A stretch of DNA of 64,000 nt from Oerskovia jenensis (GTDB lineage Bacteria > Actinomycetota > Actinomycetes > Actinomycetales > Cellulomonadaceae): contig NZ_JAFBBO010000001.1 in assembly GCF_016907235.1 (NCBI RefSeq), positions 558,001 to 622,000 of the forward strand, in the 5' to 3' direction. The position numbers were made by a program, and so were the translations under genes. Below, one piece after another: positions 1 to 7,708 of this stretch. How positions within the stretch are numbered: position 1 is the first letter of the stretch; each line of letters opens with the position of its first letter. Under the pieces are notes generated by a model. That model had not been told where the DNA came from and did not search any database. It worked only from the letters and a program-made list of their open reading frames with translations.

Positions 1-2
1 TC

Positions 3-341
3 GTCCTCGCCGGGCGTGACGTGTTCACCCGGACGGTCGCGGACCCGGACTCGCTCGCGGAGCACCCCGTCGTCGCAGCCATGGCGAGCGACAAGGGCTG
101 GTTCGGGTACGAGTCGCTCAGCTCGCTCGTGGGCGACGCCTGGACGCGGGCCACCGGGCACGGCGACGAGGAGTACTACGAGGCGCGAGACACCGCCGCC
201 TCGGCACGGGCGGTCCCGGACGCCGGCGACGGCGAGACGTCGGTCGGGGCCTCGACCGACCCGGCGGGCGAGAGCTGGGACTTCGACGACGAGGACGAGA
301 ACCGCCGTCGGCTCCCCCGGCTCGCGGCGCTCTTCGGCTGA
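3..341 (+). CDS. C-terminal part of an unknown protein (5' end outside window)
   Basis: The frame is open from the first bases of the window, so the gene starts upstream and only about 112 residues are visible. The tail is acidic (SWDFDDEDE) and ends in a basic RRRLPRLAALFG stretch. No recognisable domain, membrane segment or motif is seen. A GTG at 21 could be a start, but nothing before it looks like a ribosome binding site, so I read it as internal. A hairpin follows the stop directly. Function unknown. Confidence 0.5.
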   Translation, partial: VLAGRDVFTRTVADPDSLAEHPVVAAMASDKGWFGYESLSSLVGDAWTRATGHGDEEYYEARDTAASARAVPDAGDGETSVGASTDPAGESWDFDDEDENRRRLPRLAALFG

Positions 342-366
342 CCGCGGACCTCTCCGGTCTGCGGTC
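340..366 (+). terminator. Hairpin after the first gene
   Basis: Two 11-nt arms (340-350 and 356-366) pair with one mismatch around a 5-nt loop, overlapping the stop codon. There is no T-run, which is common for actinobacterial terminators. It lies between convergent genes. Confidence 0.5.
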
Positions 367-422
367 GCGGGCTCGCAGGACTCCGTAGACCAGGCCAGCG
401 GGCGGCCCGTCGGCCGCGGTGC

Positions 423-1019
423 TCAGTGCGCCGGGGCGTCCGCCTCGTCGTCTGTCCAAAGGTCCAAACCGCCCAGAAGCACCGTCGCGGCACCGATGGT
501 CAGCCCCACGCGCAGGTGGGGCGCGCGCACCCCGCGGGCGCGCATGCGCTCGCCCCACCGGTAGGCGGCCTTTTCCCCGAAGACGGCAAACATGGTCGTG
601 ACCCCGAGGACGACGGCCGCGCCGCTCACGATCACCGCCTTGCCCGCAGGAGAGATTTCGATGGACGTCAGGCTGTGCACGGTGTCGTCGGGGACCTCGT
701 CGATGTCGAGACCTTGGGTGGCATCACGAACTGGGTCGTCCCAGACGGGCGAACGGTCGGCGCCGTCGATCTCTGACGTGGCGTCCCGCACCGCGTCGCG
801 CAGCGAGCGTACAGCCTCGATCGCCTGGCGCCCCTCGTCGGTCCGTAGCAGCACAGCCAGTCCGGCGACACCGCACGCGGTCTTGAGCAGCGCCCTCGTG
901 CCCCTCCGGCGGACGATGTCCGGGACCGTGTACCACGCGGCAGTCGTGAGGCCGTAGACGACGCCGGTTTTCGTGTCGAACACCCAGGGGCAGGTGGTCT
1001 CCGTCAGCCGCGTCGGCAT
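423..1019 (-). CDS. Predicted membrane protein, unknown function
   Basis: A 198-residue protein. Hydrophobic stretches near residues 47-59 (ACGVAGLAVLL), 130-148 (VIVSGAAVVLGVTTMFAVFG) and near 175-190 (LTIGAATVLLGGLDLW) suggest two or three membrane segments; the middle is acidic and soluble. The frame stays open upstream to 1175, but I place the start at the ATG of MPTRL because AAGGA lies at the right distance before it and the upstream residues look non-coding. It is convergent with the preceding gene. I do not recognise the family. Confidence 0.6.
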   Translation of the reverse strand: MPTRLTETTCPWVFDTKTGVVYGLTTAAWYTVPDIVRRRGTRALLKTACGVAGLAVLLRTDEGRQAIEAVRSLRDAVRDATSEIDGADRSPVWDDPVRDATQGLDIDEVPDDTVHSLTSIEISPAGKAVIVSGAAVVLGVTTMFAVFGEKAAYRWGERMRARGVRAPHLRVGLTIGAATVLLGGLDLWTDDEADAPAH

Positions 1020-1156
1020 CGTGTCGTCCTTGCTGTGCGCCGAGCGCACCCTCGTTCGTCCCAGCGCACCGGCGTCGTTCGCCGGCCCGCGCTCAAAGGG
1101 CTGTCGTGAAACACCAACGAACGTCCTACCGCGTTCGTTCCCGTCAAACCAAACCA

Positions 1157-1456
1157 TCATTGCGCAACACCGCAATCAAGAAGACACACCGCCCCAGTAC
1201 GAGCGAGAAAATCATAGTGTCGAACCTCACCCCGAGTCATCGCGATGATCTCCACAGGCGGCTCCTCAAGATGCCATGCTCTGGCACTCCGGATGAAGCA
1301 GAGCGCGTCGCGACTTTCATAGACGAGCAGTAAATCCAGGTCGCGAGGAAACTCTGAGTAGAGGGAAGAGCCGAAAATCCAAACATCGACCCTTCCCGCG
1401 TCGCGGGCGGCATTGCACAAATCCACGAGGACTGGCCACTTGTTGATCAATTCCAC
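1157..1456 (-). CDS. Minimal nucleotidyltransferase (MNT/pol-beta type)
   Basis: A 99-residue protein with the pol-beta superfamily signature: IFGSS around residue 28 followed by RDLDLLLVY, the G-S...D-x-D arrangement that binds metal and nucleotide. A third acidic residue may lie in VEIIAMT. Family members transfer NMPs to protein, RNA or antibiotics; minimal ones are often antitoxins or defence components. The substrate cannot be read here. It is the last gene of a three-gene minus-strand unit: its ATG lies 10 nt inside the end of the preceding gene, implying translational coupling. Base composition is much richer in A/T than the flanks, a sign of transfer. No HEPN partner is obvious. Confidence 0.7.
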   Translation of the reverse strand: MELINKWPVLVDLCNAARDAGRVDVWIFGSSLYSEFPRDLDLLLVYESRDALCFIRSARAWHLEEPPVEIIAMTRGEVRHYDFLARTGAVCLLDCGVAQ

Positions 1457-2097
1457 CTGGAGCCCAGCAGACTCAAAAACTCGTTCAAAGGGAGAATGTC
1501 AACCCCTGCATTGCTCGCCGCACGAACCGCCTCGGGGGCAAATCCGCGGGCATACGGATTAGTCGATACAATCGCGTCAATCTTGAGACCGTCTCGCGAA
1601 TTGATGAGCGCATAAACGCCGTCGGAAGTGACCTCGTAATGATCGATCGCAACTATTATGACAGGACGAGCCGGAGCGCTTCGGTGGATCTCAAAGATCG
1701 CTTTTCCTCGTCGCACAACTCGGACGGTTGCACGATTCCCCTCCAAGCGATTGAGCAAATATTCAATCTCGCGACTTCGATGTTCAGAAACGTCGTCCAG
1801 AAGTCGCAGCGCCGTCTGAAACTCTCCGAAACCGTCTAGGCAAACACCCGTCTCGGCCGCAAGTTCGTATGCACGATCGGTCGCGTCTCGCCGCACGAGA
1901 ATGAGGAACTGCAACTCTGGCATCTCATCGAGCGCACTTGCAAAATCAGCCTCGTCAAACACCGACGTAGGACTCGGCTCAATACAATACGCGAAAGCAT
2001 CCGGCGATCCATCTCGACGAACGACGATGCCGTGGTCTTGATGCAGATCAATGCTGTACGAATCAAGCTTCCGAACTATCCAGCCTCGAATGCTCAC
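1447..2097 (-). CDS. Unknown protein with restriction-endonuclease-like C-terminal pattern
   Basis: A 216-residue soluble protein. The last 40 residues (DAIVSTNPYARGFAPEAVRAA... then GVDILPLNEFLSLL) follow the strand-helix-strand-helix pattern that ends Mrr-type restriction endonucleases (IVTN..F...A...A...GV.L....L..LL). A similar pattern occurs earlier (FLILVRRDATDRAYELAAETGV), so the protein may contain an internal duplication. I do not see a confident catalytic D-ExK. It starts with GTG overlapping the stop of the HNH gene (GTGA) and overlaps the nucleotidyltransferase start, so all three are probably made together. AT-rich relative to neighbours. Confidence 0.6.
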   Translation of the reverse strand: MSIRGWIVRKLDSYSIDLHQDHGIVVRRDGSPDAFAYCIEPSPTSVFDEADFASALDEMPELQFLILVRRDATDRAYELAAETGVCLDGFGEFQTALRLLDDVSEHRSREIEYLLNRLEGNRATVRVVRRGKAIFEIHRSAPARPVIIVAIDHYEVTSDGVYALINSRDGLKIDAIVSTNPYARGFAPEAVRAASNAGVDILPLNEFLSLLGSRWN

Positions 2098-2810
2098 GCG
2101 CCCCCCTCAAGCAGAAGGTGCATTTCTTTTGGAAAGCGCATCCCTCCCGCGGTAAAGTCATCCAGCACATGTCGCCGTTCAAACTCGTCCACATGAAGCT
2201 TATAGCGGCTCACAATGCCCCTCTCGGCCGCGGTCAAGAGTCTGCGATTAGCGCTGAGGACACGGCAAATATCTGCATTGTTGGGAACAATTGTTGCAAC
2301 GACGTGGCGACGCCACTGTGCTGCACGCGCCTCGTCGAGCCGACTGCCGTCCGGTCCATACGTCTCGTGAATTGCCAAGTTCTGCTCCAACTTCGAGCTG
2401 ATGTACTCACGCAACAAATCCCGGCTATCAAACTCAGGCGAACCGAGCACGGTCTCGATCGCGTCCCGATGACGCCGCTTCCAACCCCGCAGCAGTTCGG
2501 CCGGGTAACCGGATTCATCCTTGTCGACGATTGTATGGCAGTTCGCACAGAGCACGGCGATGTTCGAGTGATGCGCCCTTTCTTCCGGCGTCATTGTGGG
2601 CATATCATCGTCGCGCGGCCCGCCACTCGACGCGGCAATTATGTGCGCCATTTCAGCGAAATCAGTATCGCCCTCATCGGCAAAAAGCCGCCTAGTGCGA
2701 CAAGTTGGATTCTGACAAAATCCGCCACTCTCACTCCAAAGGCGTCTTTTCGTCTCCATGGAAAGCGAGATTCGTCTACAAGCTGATAGGTTGGCCACGC
2801 ACACAAGCAT
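2094..2810 (-). CDS. HNH endonuclease with helical C-terminal domain
   Basis: About 238 residues from the ATG at 2810; an internal ATG at 2759 would give 221. The N-terminal half is an HNH nuclease: a zinc pair CQNPTC (32, 37), AHII with the first His near 56, Asn near 83, and CANCH (88-92) as second zinc pair plus last His. The second half (IHETYGPDG, then IVPNNADI and RYKLHVDEFERRH) is a conserved-looking helical region of unknown role that I have seen attached to HNH domains. It probably cuts DNA. It is first in the AT-rich three-gene unit and is divergent from the ketopantoate reductase. I prefer the longer start because homologous HNH proteins usually have residues before the ETKRRLW helix; neither start has a strong Shine-Dalgarno. 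Confidence 0.75.
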   Translation of the reverse strand: MLVCVANLSACRRISLSMETKRRLWSESGGFCQNPTCRTRRLFADEGDTDFAEMAHIIAASSGGPRDDDMPTMTPEERAHHSNIAVLCANCHTIVDKDESGYPAELLRGWKRRHRDAIETVLGSPEFDSRDLLREYISSKLEQNLAIHETYGPDGSRLDEARAAQWRRHVVATIVPNNADICRVLSANRRLLTAAERGIVSRYKLHVDEFERRHVLDDFTAGGMRFPKEMHLLLEGGA

Positions 2811-2895
2811 GATGCATGGTGCATGCGGAAGACAAGCAACACGCCGCCCCTCACGACCGATCCTGTGTCGGGAGACGGAGCGAAGAGGAGAGAAA

Positions 2896-3822
2896 TTGCC
2901 ACAGTTCAAAGTGGGATTGCCCCCCAGGAGTCCGAGCATCGCGATCCTGGGCGCCGGTGGGGTCGGCGGGCTCGTGGGCGCGATGCTCGCCCGCACCGGA
3001 GACGTGAGGGTGTCGTTCGTGGCACGCGATGCCACGGCCGCGGCGATGCACGAGGGCGGGTTGTTCGTCCGCAGCGTCCAGCTCGGCGACTTCCACGTCG
3101 AGGCCCGGTCGGCGACGCACCTCGTCTCCCCCGTCGACGTCCTGATCGTCGCGGTCAAGGCGACCGGCCTGGCGGACGCCCTCGACCTCGTCTCGTCCGA
3201 GGCGGTCGGGGACGCGGTGGTCGTGCCGCTGCTCAACGGCGTCGAGCACCTGGACGTGCTGCGGGACCGGTTCGGGTCCGAGCGGGTCGTCCCCGCGGTG
3301 ATCCGGGTCGAGTCGACGCGTGTCGCGCCGGGGCAGATCGTGCACGGGAGCCCGTTCGTCGAGATCGACCTCGCGGCGGGCGATGCGCCGCGAGGTCGGG
3401 TCGACGCCGTGCGCGACCTCCTCGCGCACGCCGGTATCACGACGACGGTCCGGGCCGACGAGGCCGCGCTCGTGTGGGCCAAGCTGTCGTTCCTCGCACC
3501 GCTGGCCCTGCTCACCACGCGGCACCGCGCGACGATCGGCGAGGTCCGTACGGTGCACAGGGCCGAGCTCGAGGCCCTCGTGACCGAGGTCGCGTCGGTG
3601 GCCACGGCGTCGGGCGCGCCGGCGGACCCGGCCACCTCGCTCGCGCTGTACGACCGGTTCCCCGCGGACGCCCGCTCCTCGATGGAGCGTGATGCGCAGG
3701 CGGGCCGGCCGCTCGAGGTCGACGCGATCGGCGGCGCGGTCGTGCGGGCCGCCGAGCGGCACCACGTGGCCGTGCCGCTCACGGCCCGGCTCGTCGTCGA
3801 GCTCACCGGGGGCCGCTCGTAG
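2896..3822 (+). CDS. panE: 2-dehydropantoate 2-reductase (ketopantoate reductase family)
   Basis: Reduces ketopantoate to pantoate with NADPH in pantothenate/CoA synthesis. 308 residues, the usual length. The Rossmann motif GAGGVGG is at the N-terminus, LLNGVEH is the conserved substrate/cofactor loop, and KLSFLAPLALLTT carries the helix with the conserved Lys typical of ApbA/PanE C-terminal domains. The start is TTG at 2896: AGGAG lies five bases upstream, whereas the next candidate GTG (2911) is too far from it. Many actinobacteria carry several PanE-like paralogues, so a different 2-keto acid substrate is possible. Stands alone, with GC content back to the high background. Confidence 0.85.
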   Translation: MPQFKVGLPPRSPSIAILGAGGVGGLVGAMLARTGDVRVSFVARDATAAAMHEGGLFVRSVQLGDFHVEARSATHLVSPVDVLIVAVKATGLADALDLVSSEAVGDAVVVPLLNGVEHLDVLRDRFGSERVVPAVIRVESTRVAPGQIVHGSPFVEIDLAAGDAPRGRVDAVRDLLAHAGITTTVRADEAALVWAKLSFLAPLALLTTRHRATIGEVRTVHRAELEALVTEVASVATASGAPADPATSLALYDRFPADARSSMERDAQAGRPLEVDAIGGAVVRAAERHHVAVPLTARLVVELTGGRS

Positions 3823-3912
3823 GCCCTCCGATGCGTCGCCCGGGGTTCTGCTCGCCGCAGCGCCAGGACGTCCCGCGACACGGTGCCCGCGCTGCGGCAC
3901 CGGGTCTCGCTG

Positions 3913-4347
3913 CTACCAGTCGGCCGGCACGACCCAGTGCCGGGGCGCCGTCCGGTGCTCCTCGAGCCGGTGCTGCGCGCGGCGGCAGTGCTCGGCCCGC
4001 TGGTCGGCGGACAGTCCGTCGAGCCACGTGACGTACCGCCGTTCGAGGCACCGGAACCGTGCGCGTCCCACCGCGAACACGGCGAGCGAGGTCGACCAGT
4101 GGGCCAGGAGCACTGCGCCGACGAGCAGAGCGGCCACGGGCAGCGTCATGACGGGGAACGCTCGCAGCCCGGACCACAGGACGACGATGAAGGCCCCGAG
4201 CTGGCTCACGCTCGCCACCAGGAGCCACCCGCTGGTGACGGGGCCGTGGAGCCCGGCCCGGCGGCGTCGACCAGGGGCGTGGGGCGGCTCGTCCGCGTCC
4301 AGGGGCGGGTAGACCTCACGCGCCGGGGACCGTGCCATCACGTTCAC
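3913..4347 (-). CDS. Small two-helix membrane protein at the end of the nar-moa operon
   Basis: 144 residues: a charged, Pro/Arg-rich N-terminus, two hydrophobic segments (about 40-60, LLVASVSQLGAFIVVLWSGL, and 65-85, VMTLPVAALLVGAVLLAHW) and a charged His/Arg-rich tail. No family recognised. The GTG start overlaps the moaD stop (GTGA), so it belongs to the nar-moa transcript and may serve nitrate respiration or molybdenum metabolism, but that is only inferred from position. Confidence 0.65.
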   Translation of the reverse strand: MNVMARSPAREVYPPLDADEPPHAPGRRRRAGLHGPVTSGWLLVASVSQLGAFIVVLWSGLRAFPVMTLPVAALLVGAVLLAHWSTSLAVFAVGRARFRCLERRYVTWLDGLSADQRAEHCRRAQHRLEEHRTAPRHWVVPADW

Positions 4348-4598
4348 CCGCCCGCGAAGGGTGGGAGCACGTCGATCGTGACCGGACCGGCGACGGGAGC
4401 CGCCGCGGCCTCGGGGCGCAGCGCGCGCCCGTCCTGCAGGTAGGAGCAGACGACCTGCACGCGGCGCATGGGTTCGCCGTGACGGCGGGCGCTGGCCCGG
4501 AGGGCGGCTGCGGGGCTCTCGGTCTCGATCACCTCCTCGTCGAGGCCGTTCGCCGCGGCACGGGCCGCGGCGTAGTAGCGCAGGGTGATGGCGGGCAT
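4344..4598 (-). CDS. moaD: MoaD-like molybdopterin synthase small subunit
   Basis: 84 residues with the beta-grasp pattern of MoaD/ThiS and the essential C-terminal Gly-Gly (LPPFAGG), which becomes a thiocarboxylate and donates sulfur to cyclic pyranopterin monophosphate with MoaE. N-terminus MPAITLRYYAAAR is typical (ITVRYFAAAR). It lies downstream of moaA and upstream of a membrane protein with which it overlaps. Confidence 0.9.
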   Translation of the reverse strand: MPAITLRYYAAARAAANGLDEEVIETESPAAALRASARRHGEPMRRVQVVCSYLQDGRALRPEAAAAPVAGPVTIDVLPPFAGG

Positions 4599-4641
4599 CT
4601 CGTCACTCCTTCTCGTGCGGGGTTCGGTCGTGGGGGTGGGG

Positions 4642-5793
4642 TCAGCCCCCGATCGCGGACATGCCGCGGTCGGGTTGTCGGAACTCAGGGCTCCCGACGG
4701 TGTGCCCGGCGGCCTTGGCCTGGACCGAGAGTCCGAGGGCCGCGGCGAGCCGGTCGTCGTCCGCCCCGGTCCGCAGGAGCGTGCGCAGGTCGGTCTCCTC
4801 GCGCGCGAACAGGCAGTTGCGGAGCTGACCGTCGGCCGTGAGGCGGATCCGGTCGCACGCTCCGCAGAAGGGCCGGGTCACGGACGCGACGATCCCGACG
4901 ACCGCGCTCGTGCCGTCCACGGTCCATCTCTCGGCGGGGGCGGCCCCGCGCGTCGGCACGGGGACCAGGTCGAACTCACCGCCGAGCGAGGCGAGCACCT
5001 CGTCGGCCGTGACCATGCCGTCGTGGGTCCAGGTCCGACCCGCGTCGAGCGGCATCTGCTCGATGAACCTCAGCTCGTAGCCGCGGTCGAGCGCGAAGCG
5101 CAGGAGGTCCGCGGGCTCGTCGTCGTTGACGCCTCGCACGAGCACGGCGTTGAGCTTGGTCCCGGTGAACCCGGCCCTGTCGGCTGCCGCGAGCCCGTCG
5201 AGGGCCTGCCCCAGCCGGTCGCGCCGGGTCAGCCGCGCATACCGCTCGCGCTGCAGGGTGTCGAGCGAGACGTTGAGACGACGCAGGCCCGCGTCGCGCA
5301 GGCGGCCCGCGAGCGCCGGCAGGCGCAGCCCGTTGGTGGTCATGGAGACCTCGGGGGCGCCAGGGAGCGTGGCGAGCCCCGCGACGATCTCGACGATGTC
5401 GGGCCGCAGGAGCGGTTCGCCGCCCGTGAGCCGGATCTCCTCGACCCCGTGGCGCACCGCCACGGCCGCGACCCGCGTCATCTCGGCGAGGGTCAGGAGG
5501 TCGTCCGACGCGAGCCAGGGCATGCCCTCGGCGGGCATGCAGTAGGTGCACCTCAGGGAGCAGCGGTCGGTCAGGGAGATCCGCAGGTCGCGGTGGCGGC
5601 GCCCGAACCGGTCGACGAGCCCGGGAGCGTCCCGTCGGTCCGCGTCCGACGGCGTCGCGGGCCCGGGCACGAGGGCTCCCGACGGCGTCGCGCCCCCAGG
5701 GACCGCACGACCGGACGTGACGTGCTCGGCGGGTGCAGCGCCGTCGGGCAGGAGGTCCCCGACCCTGCGCTCGACCGCGGGCGCGAGGCTCAC
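4642..5793 (-). CDS. moaA: GTP 3',8-cyclase MoaA (radical SAM)
   Basis: Converts GTP to the first molybdopterin intermediate with MoaC. The radical-SAM cluster CSLRCTYC, the LTGGEPLLR SAM-binding strand, the C-terminal cluster CGACDRIRL...LRNC and the C-terminal GG needed for activity are all present. Starting at GTG 5793, which overlaps the moaE stop (GTGA), the protein is 383 residues. It then has about 60 Pro/Ala/Gly-rich residues before the conserved VDRFGRRHRDLRISLTDRC, longer than the usual N-terminus. A later start within that stretch cannot be excluded. moaC is not in this window. Confidence 0.93.
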   Translation of the reverse strand: MSLAPAVERRVGDLLPDGAAPAEHVTSGRAVPGGATPSGALVPGPATPSDADRRDAPGLVDRFGRRHRDLRISLTDRCSLRCTYCMPAEGMPWLASDDLLTLAEMTRVAAVAVRHGVEEIRLTGGEPLLRPDIVEIVAGLATLPGAPEVSMTTNGLRLPALAGRLRDAGLRRLNVSLDTLQRERYARLTRRDRLGQALDGLAAADRAGFTGTKLNAVLVRGVNDDEPADLLRFALDRGYELRFIEQMPLDAGRTWTHDGMVTADEVLASLGGEFDLVPVPTRGAAPAERWTVDGTSAVVGIVASVTRPFCGACDRIRLTADGQLRNCLFAREETDLRTLLRTGADDDRLAAALGLSVQAKAAGHTVGSPEFRQPDRGMSAIGG

Positions 5794-6242
5794 AGCGCCC
5801 CGACCCACTCGTGCGTGCCGTCGGCGAAGACCTGCCGCTTCCACACGGGCAGCGACGCCTTGACCTCCTCGACCAGCTCGGCGCACGCCGCGAAGGCCAG
5901 GGCGCGGTGCGCCGAGGACACGGCCGCGACGAGCGCGACGTCCCCGATCGCGAGGTCCCCGACGCGGTGGGACACCGCGACCCGGACCGCGCCCGAGCGG
6001 GCCGCGACCCGTTCCGCGATCTCGCCCAGGATCCGGTCGGCGTCGGGGTGCGCCTCGTACGTGAGGGTGGCCACGGACCGCCCGCCGTCGTGGTCGCGCA
6101 CGACGCCCGCGAACGTCACGACCGCCCCGGCGTAGGCCGAGGCCACCGCGCGCTCGTGCGCGGCCACGTCGAGGACGGACTCCCCCACGCCCGCGAGGAC
6201 GACCCGTGCGACCGGGACGGCGTCGGCACGGTCCGCACTCAT
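5790..6242 (-). CDS. moaE: Molybdopterin synthase large subunit MoaE
   Basis: 150 residues. Shows the MoaE core: GAVVTFAGVVRDHDGGR, the LTYEAHP strand, the HRVGDLAIGD loop and the conserved end VKASLPVWKRQVFADGTHEWV with the catalytic Lys residues. It takes sulfur from the MoaD thiocarboxylate to build the dithiolene. ATG overlaps the narI stop (ATGA) and its own stop overlaps the moaA GTG, placing molybdopterin genes in the nitrate reductase transcript. Confidence 0.93.
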   Translation of the reverse strand: MSADRADAVPVARVVLAGVGESVLDVAAHERAVASAYAGAVVTFAGVVRDHDGGRSVATLTYEAHPDADRILGEIAERVAARSGAVRVAVSHRVGDLAIGDVALVAAVSSAHRALAFAACAELVEEVKASLPVWKRQVFADGTHEWVGAL

Positions 6243-6946
6243 GCCCGCACCTTGCCGCGCCCCGGCGACGCGGAACGCTGCCGGTAGACCACGTACGGCC
6301 GGGCGAGGTACGCCACGGGCACGGACCACACGTGCACGAGCCGCGTGAACGGCCAGATCGCGAGGAGCAGGCACGCGAGCACCGCGTGCCAGCCGTAGAC
6401 CGCGGGCGCCGCGGTGATGAGCGACGGGTCGGGCTGCAGGACGAAGAGCTGGCGGAACCAGACCGAGACGGTCCCCCGGTACTCGTAGCCCGAGCCGAAC
6501 ACGTTGATCGCGACGGTCTGCCACATGCCGACCCCGATCTCGACCGTGAGCAGGAGGTACAGGACCCGGTCCATGGGGGTCGTGACGACGCGGATGCGGT
6601 CCGAGACGTAGAACCGGCGCAGCAGCAGGATCACGAGGCCCGCGCACAGCACGACCCCCGCGACGGTCCCAGCCGCGACCGCGACGACGTGGTACGCGTG
6701 GTCGGAGATCCCGAGGGCCCGGGTCCACGACGTCGGGATCAGGAGCCCCGCGGCGTGGCCGAGGATCGCGAACAGCGCCCCGAAGTGGAACAGGGGCGAG
6801 CCCCACGCGAGCCAGCGCTTCTCGAGCACCTGGCTCGTGCGGGTCGTCCAGCCGAACTGGTCGCTGCGGTACCTCCACACGTGCCCCACGACGAAGATCG
6901 CGAGGCAGACGTACGGCAGCACCACGAAGAGGAGGGTGTCCCACAT
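6239..6946 (-). CDS. narI: Respiratory nitrate reductase gamma subunit (cytochrome b)
   Basis: 235 residues with five predicted membrane helices starting at LLFVVLPYVCLAIFVVGHVW. Histidines expected to bind the two b hemes are visible in helices 2 (FHFGALFAILGHAAG) and 5 (GWHAVLACLLL, RLVHVWSVPV). It oxidises menaquinol and passes electrons to NarH at the membrane. Starts 3 nt after narJ and overlaps moaE. Confidence 0.95.
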   Translation of the reverse strand: MWDTLLFVVLPYVCLAIFVVGHVWRYRSDQFGWTTRTSQVLEKRWLAWGSPLFHFGALFAILGHAAGLLIPTSWTRALGISDHAYHVVAVAAGTVAGVVLCAGLVILLLRRFYVSDRIRVVTTPMDRVLYLLLTVEIGVGMWQTVAINVFGSGYEYRGTVSVWFRQLFVLQPDPSLITAAPAVYGWHAVLACLLLAIWPFTRLVHVWSVPVAYLARPYVVYRQRSASPGRGKVRA

Positions 6947-6949
6947 GAG

Positions 6950-7708
6950 TCAGCGTCCTTCCGGGGCGCAGGTGAATTCCGGGGGGCCGAAGGGCGCGCC
7001 GGGCGTGTCGGTCCAGCTCGCTCCGCCGTAGGGCATCGAGGCGATCTCGAGCCCCGCGTCGTCGGTGGGCGGTCCGGTGAGCGCGAGCTGGTCGACCTCG
7101 CCGCGCTGCCGGTCCGTCACGGGGCCGAGCAGGTCACCGATCGCCTCGAGGATCTCGCGGTAGTGCGAGCCGCGGTCCGCGAGCGAGCGGCGGATGAGCT
7201 CGATCCCGCCGCGGTGGGTGCGCAGCGGCGCCTCGCCCGCCCCGGTCCCGGCGCGCGAGGCGAACTCGAGCACCATGGGCAGGTAGTCGGGCAGCTCGGC
7301 GTCGTCGGGCGCGAACCCGCACGCGCGGTAGCGCTGCTTGAGCGCGAGGAGCGCCATGCCGCGCTGGCGCGTGTCGCCGTGCAGGTAGTAGCTGAGGAAC
7401 AGCGACGACTTGCGGCGCAGGTCGAACGTCTCGACGTAGTGGGCCCGCGCGGCGCGCGGTTCCATCCGCGCGTGCTGGTCCCAGAACGCGCGCAGGTGCG
7501 CGGCCGGGGCCGAGTCGGGCAGGGCCGCGACGGCCGCGGCGAGCTCGTTCACGTCGGCGTACCAGGCGTCGTCGGGGTAAGCCAGCAGGAGGCTGGCGAG
7601 CGCGAGGACGTCGGACCGGGCGGGGACCTCGACGAGGTCCTTGCGCCGCGAGCGCCGCAGGAGCGGGACGATCGCCCTCCTGCCCGACGGCGGAGCCTGG
7701 GTCGTCAT
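6950..7708 (-). CDS. narJ: Nitrate reductase molybdenum cofactor assembly chaperone
   Basis: 252 residues, helical, of the NarJ/DMSO reductase chaperone family (LASLLLAYPDDAWY, HYVETFDLRRKSSLFLSYYLHGDTRQRG, LPDYLPMVLEF). Needed for Moco insertion into NarG and membrane docking; not part of the final enzyme. ATG overlaps the narH stop (ATGA). The last 30 residues are Pro/Gly-rich and less conserved. Confidence 0.95.
   Translation of the reverse strand: MTTQAPPSGRRAIVPLLRRSRRKDLVEVPARSDVLALASLLLAYPDDAWYADVNELAAAVAALPDSAPAAHLRAFWDQHARMEPRAARAHYVETFDLRRKSSLFLSYYLHGDTRQRGMALLALKQRYRACGFAPDDAELPDYLPMVLEFASRAGTGAGEAPLRTHRGGIELIRRSLADRGSHYREILEAIGDLLGPVTDRQRGEVDQLALTGPPTDDAGLEIASMPYGGASWTDTPGAPFGPPEFTCAPEGR

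Noticed and set aside
1157-1456. HEPN-MNT toxin-antitoxin pair
   Set aside because: No protein with an Rx4-6H HEPN motif lies next to the nucleotidyltransferase; the neighbours are an HNH nuclease and a restriction-like protein.
2118-2786. Plus-strand open frame opposite the HNH gene
   Set aside because: The minus-strand frame has complete zinc and HNH motifs; the plus frame shows no domain and no ribosome site.
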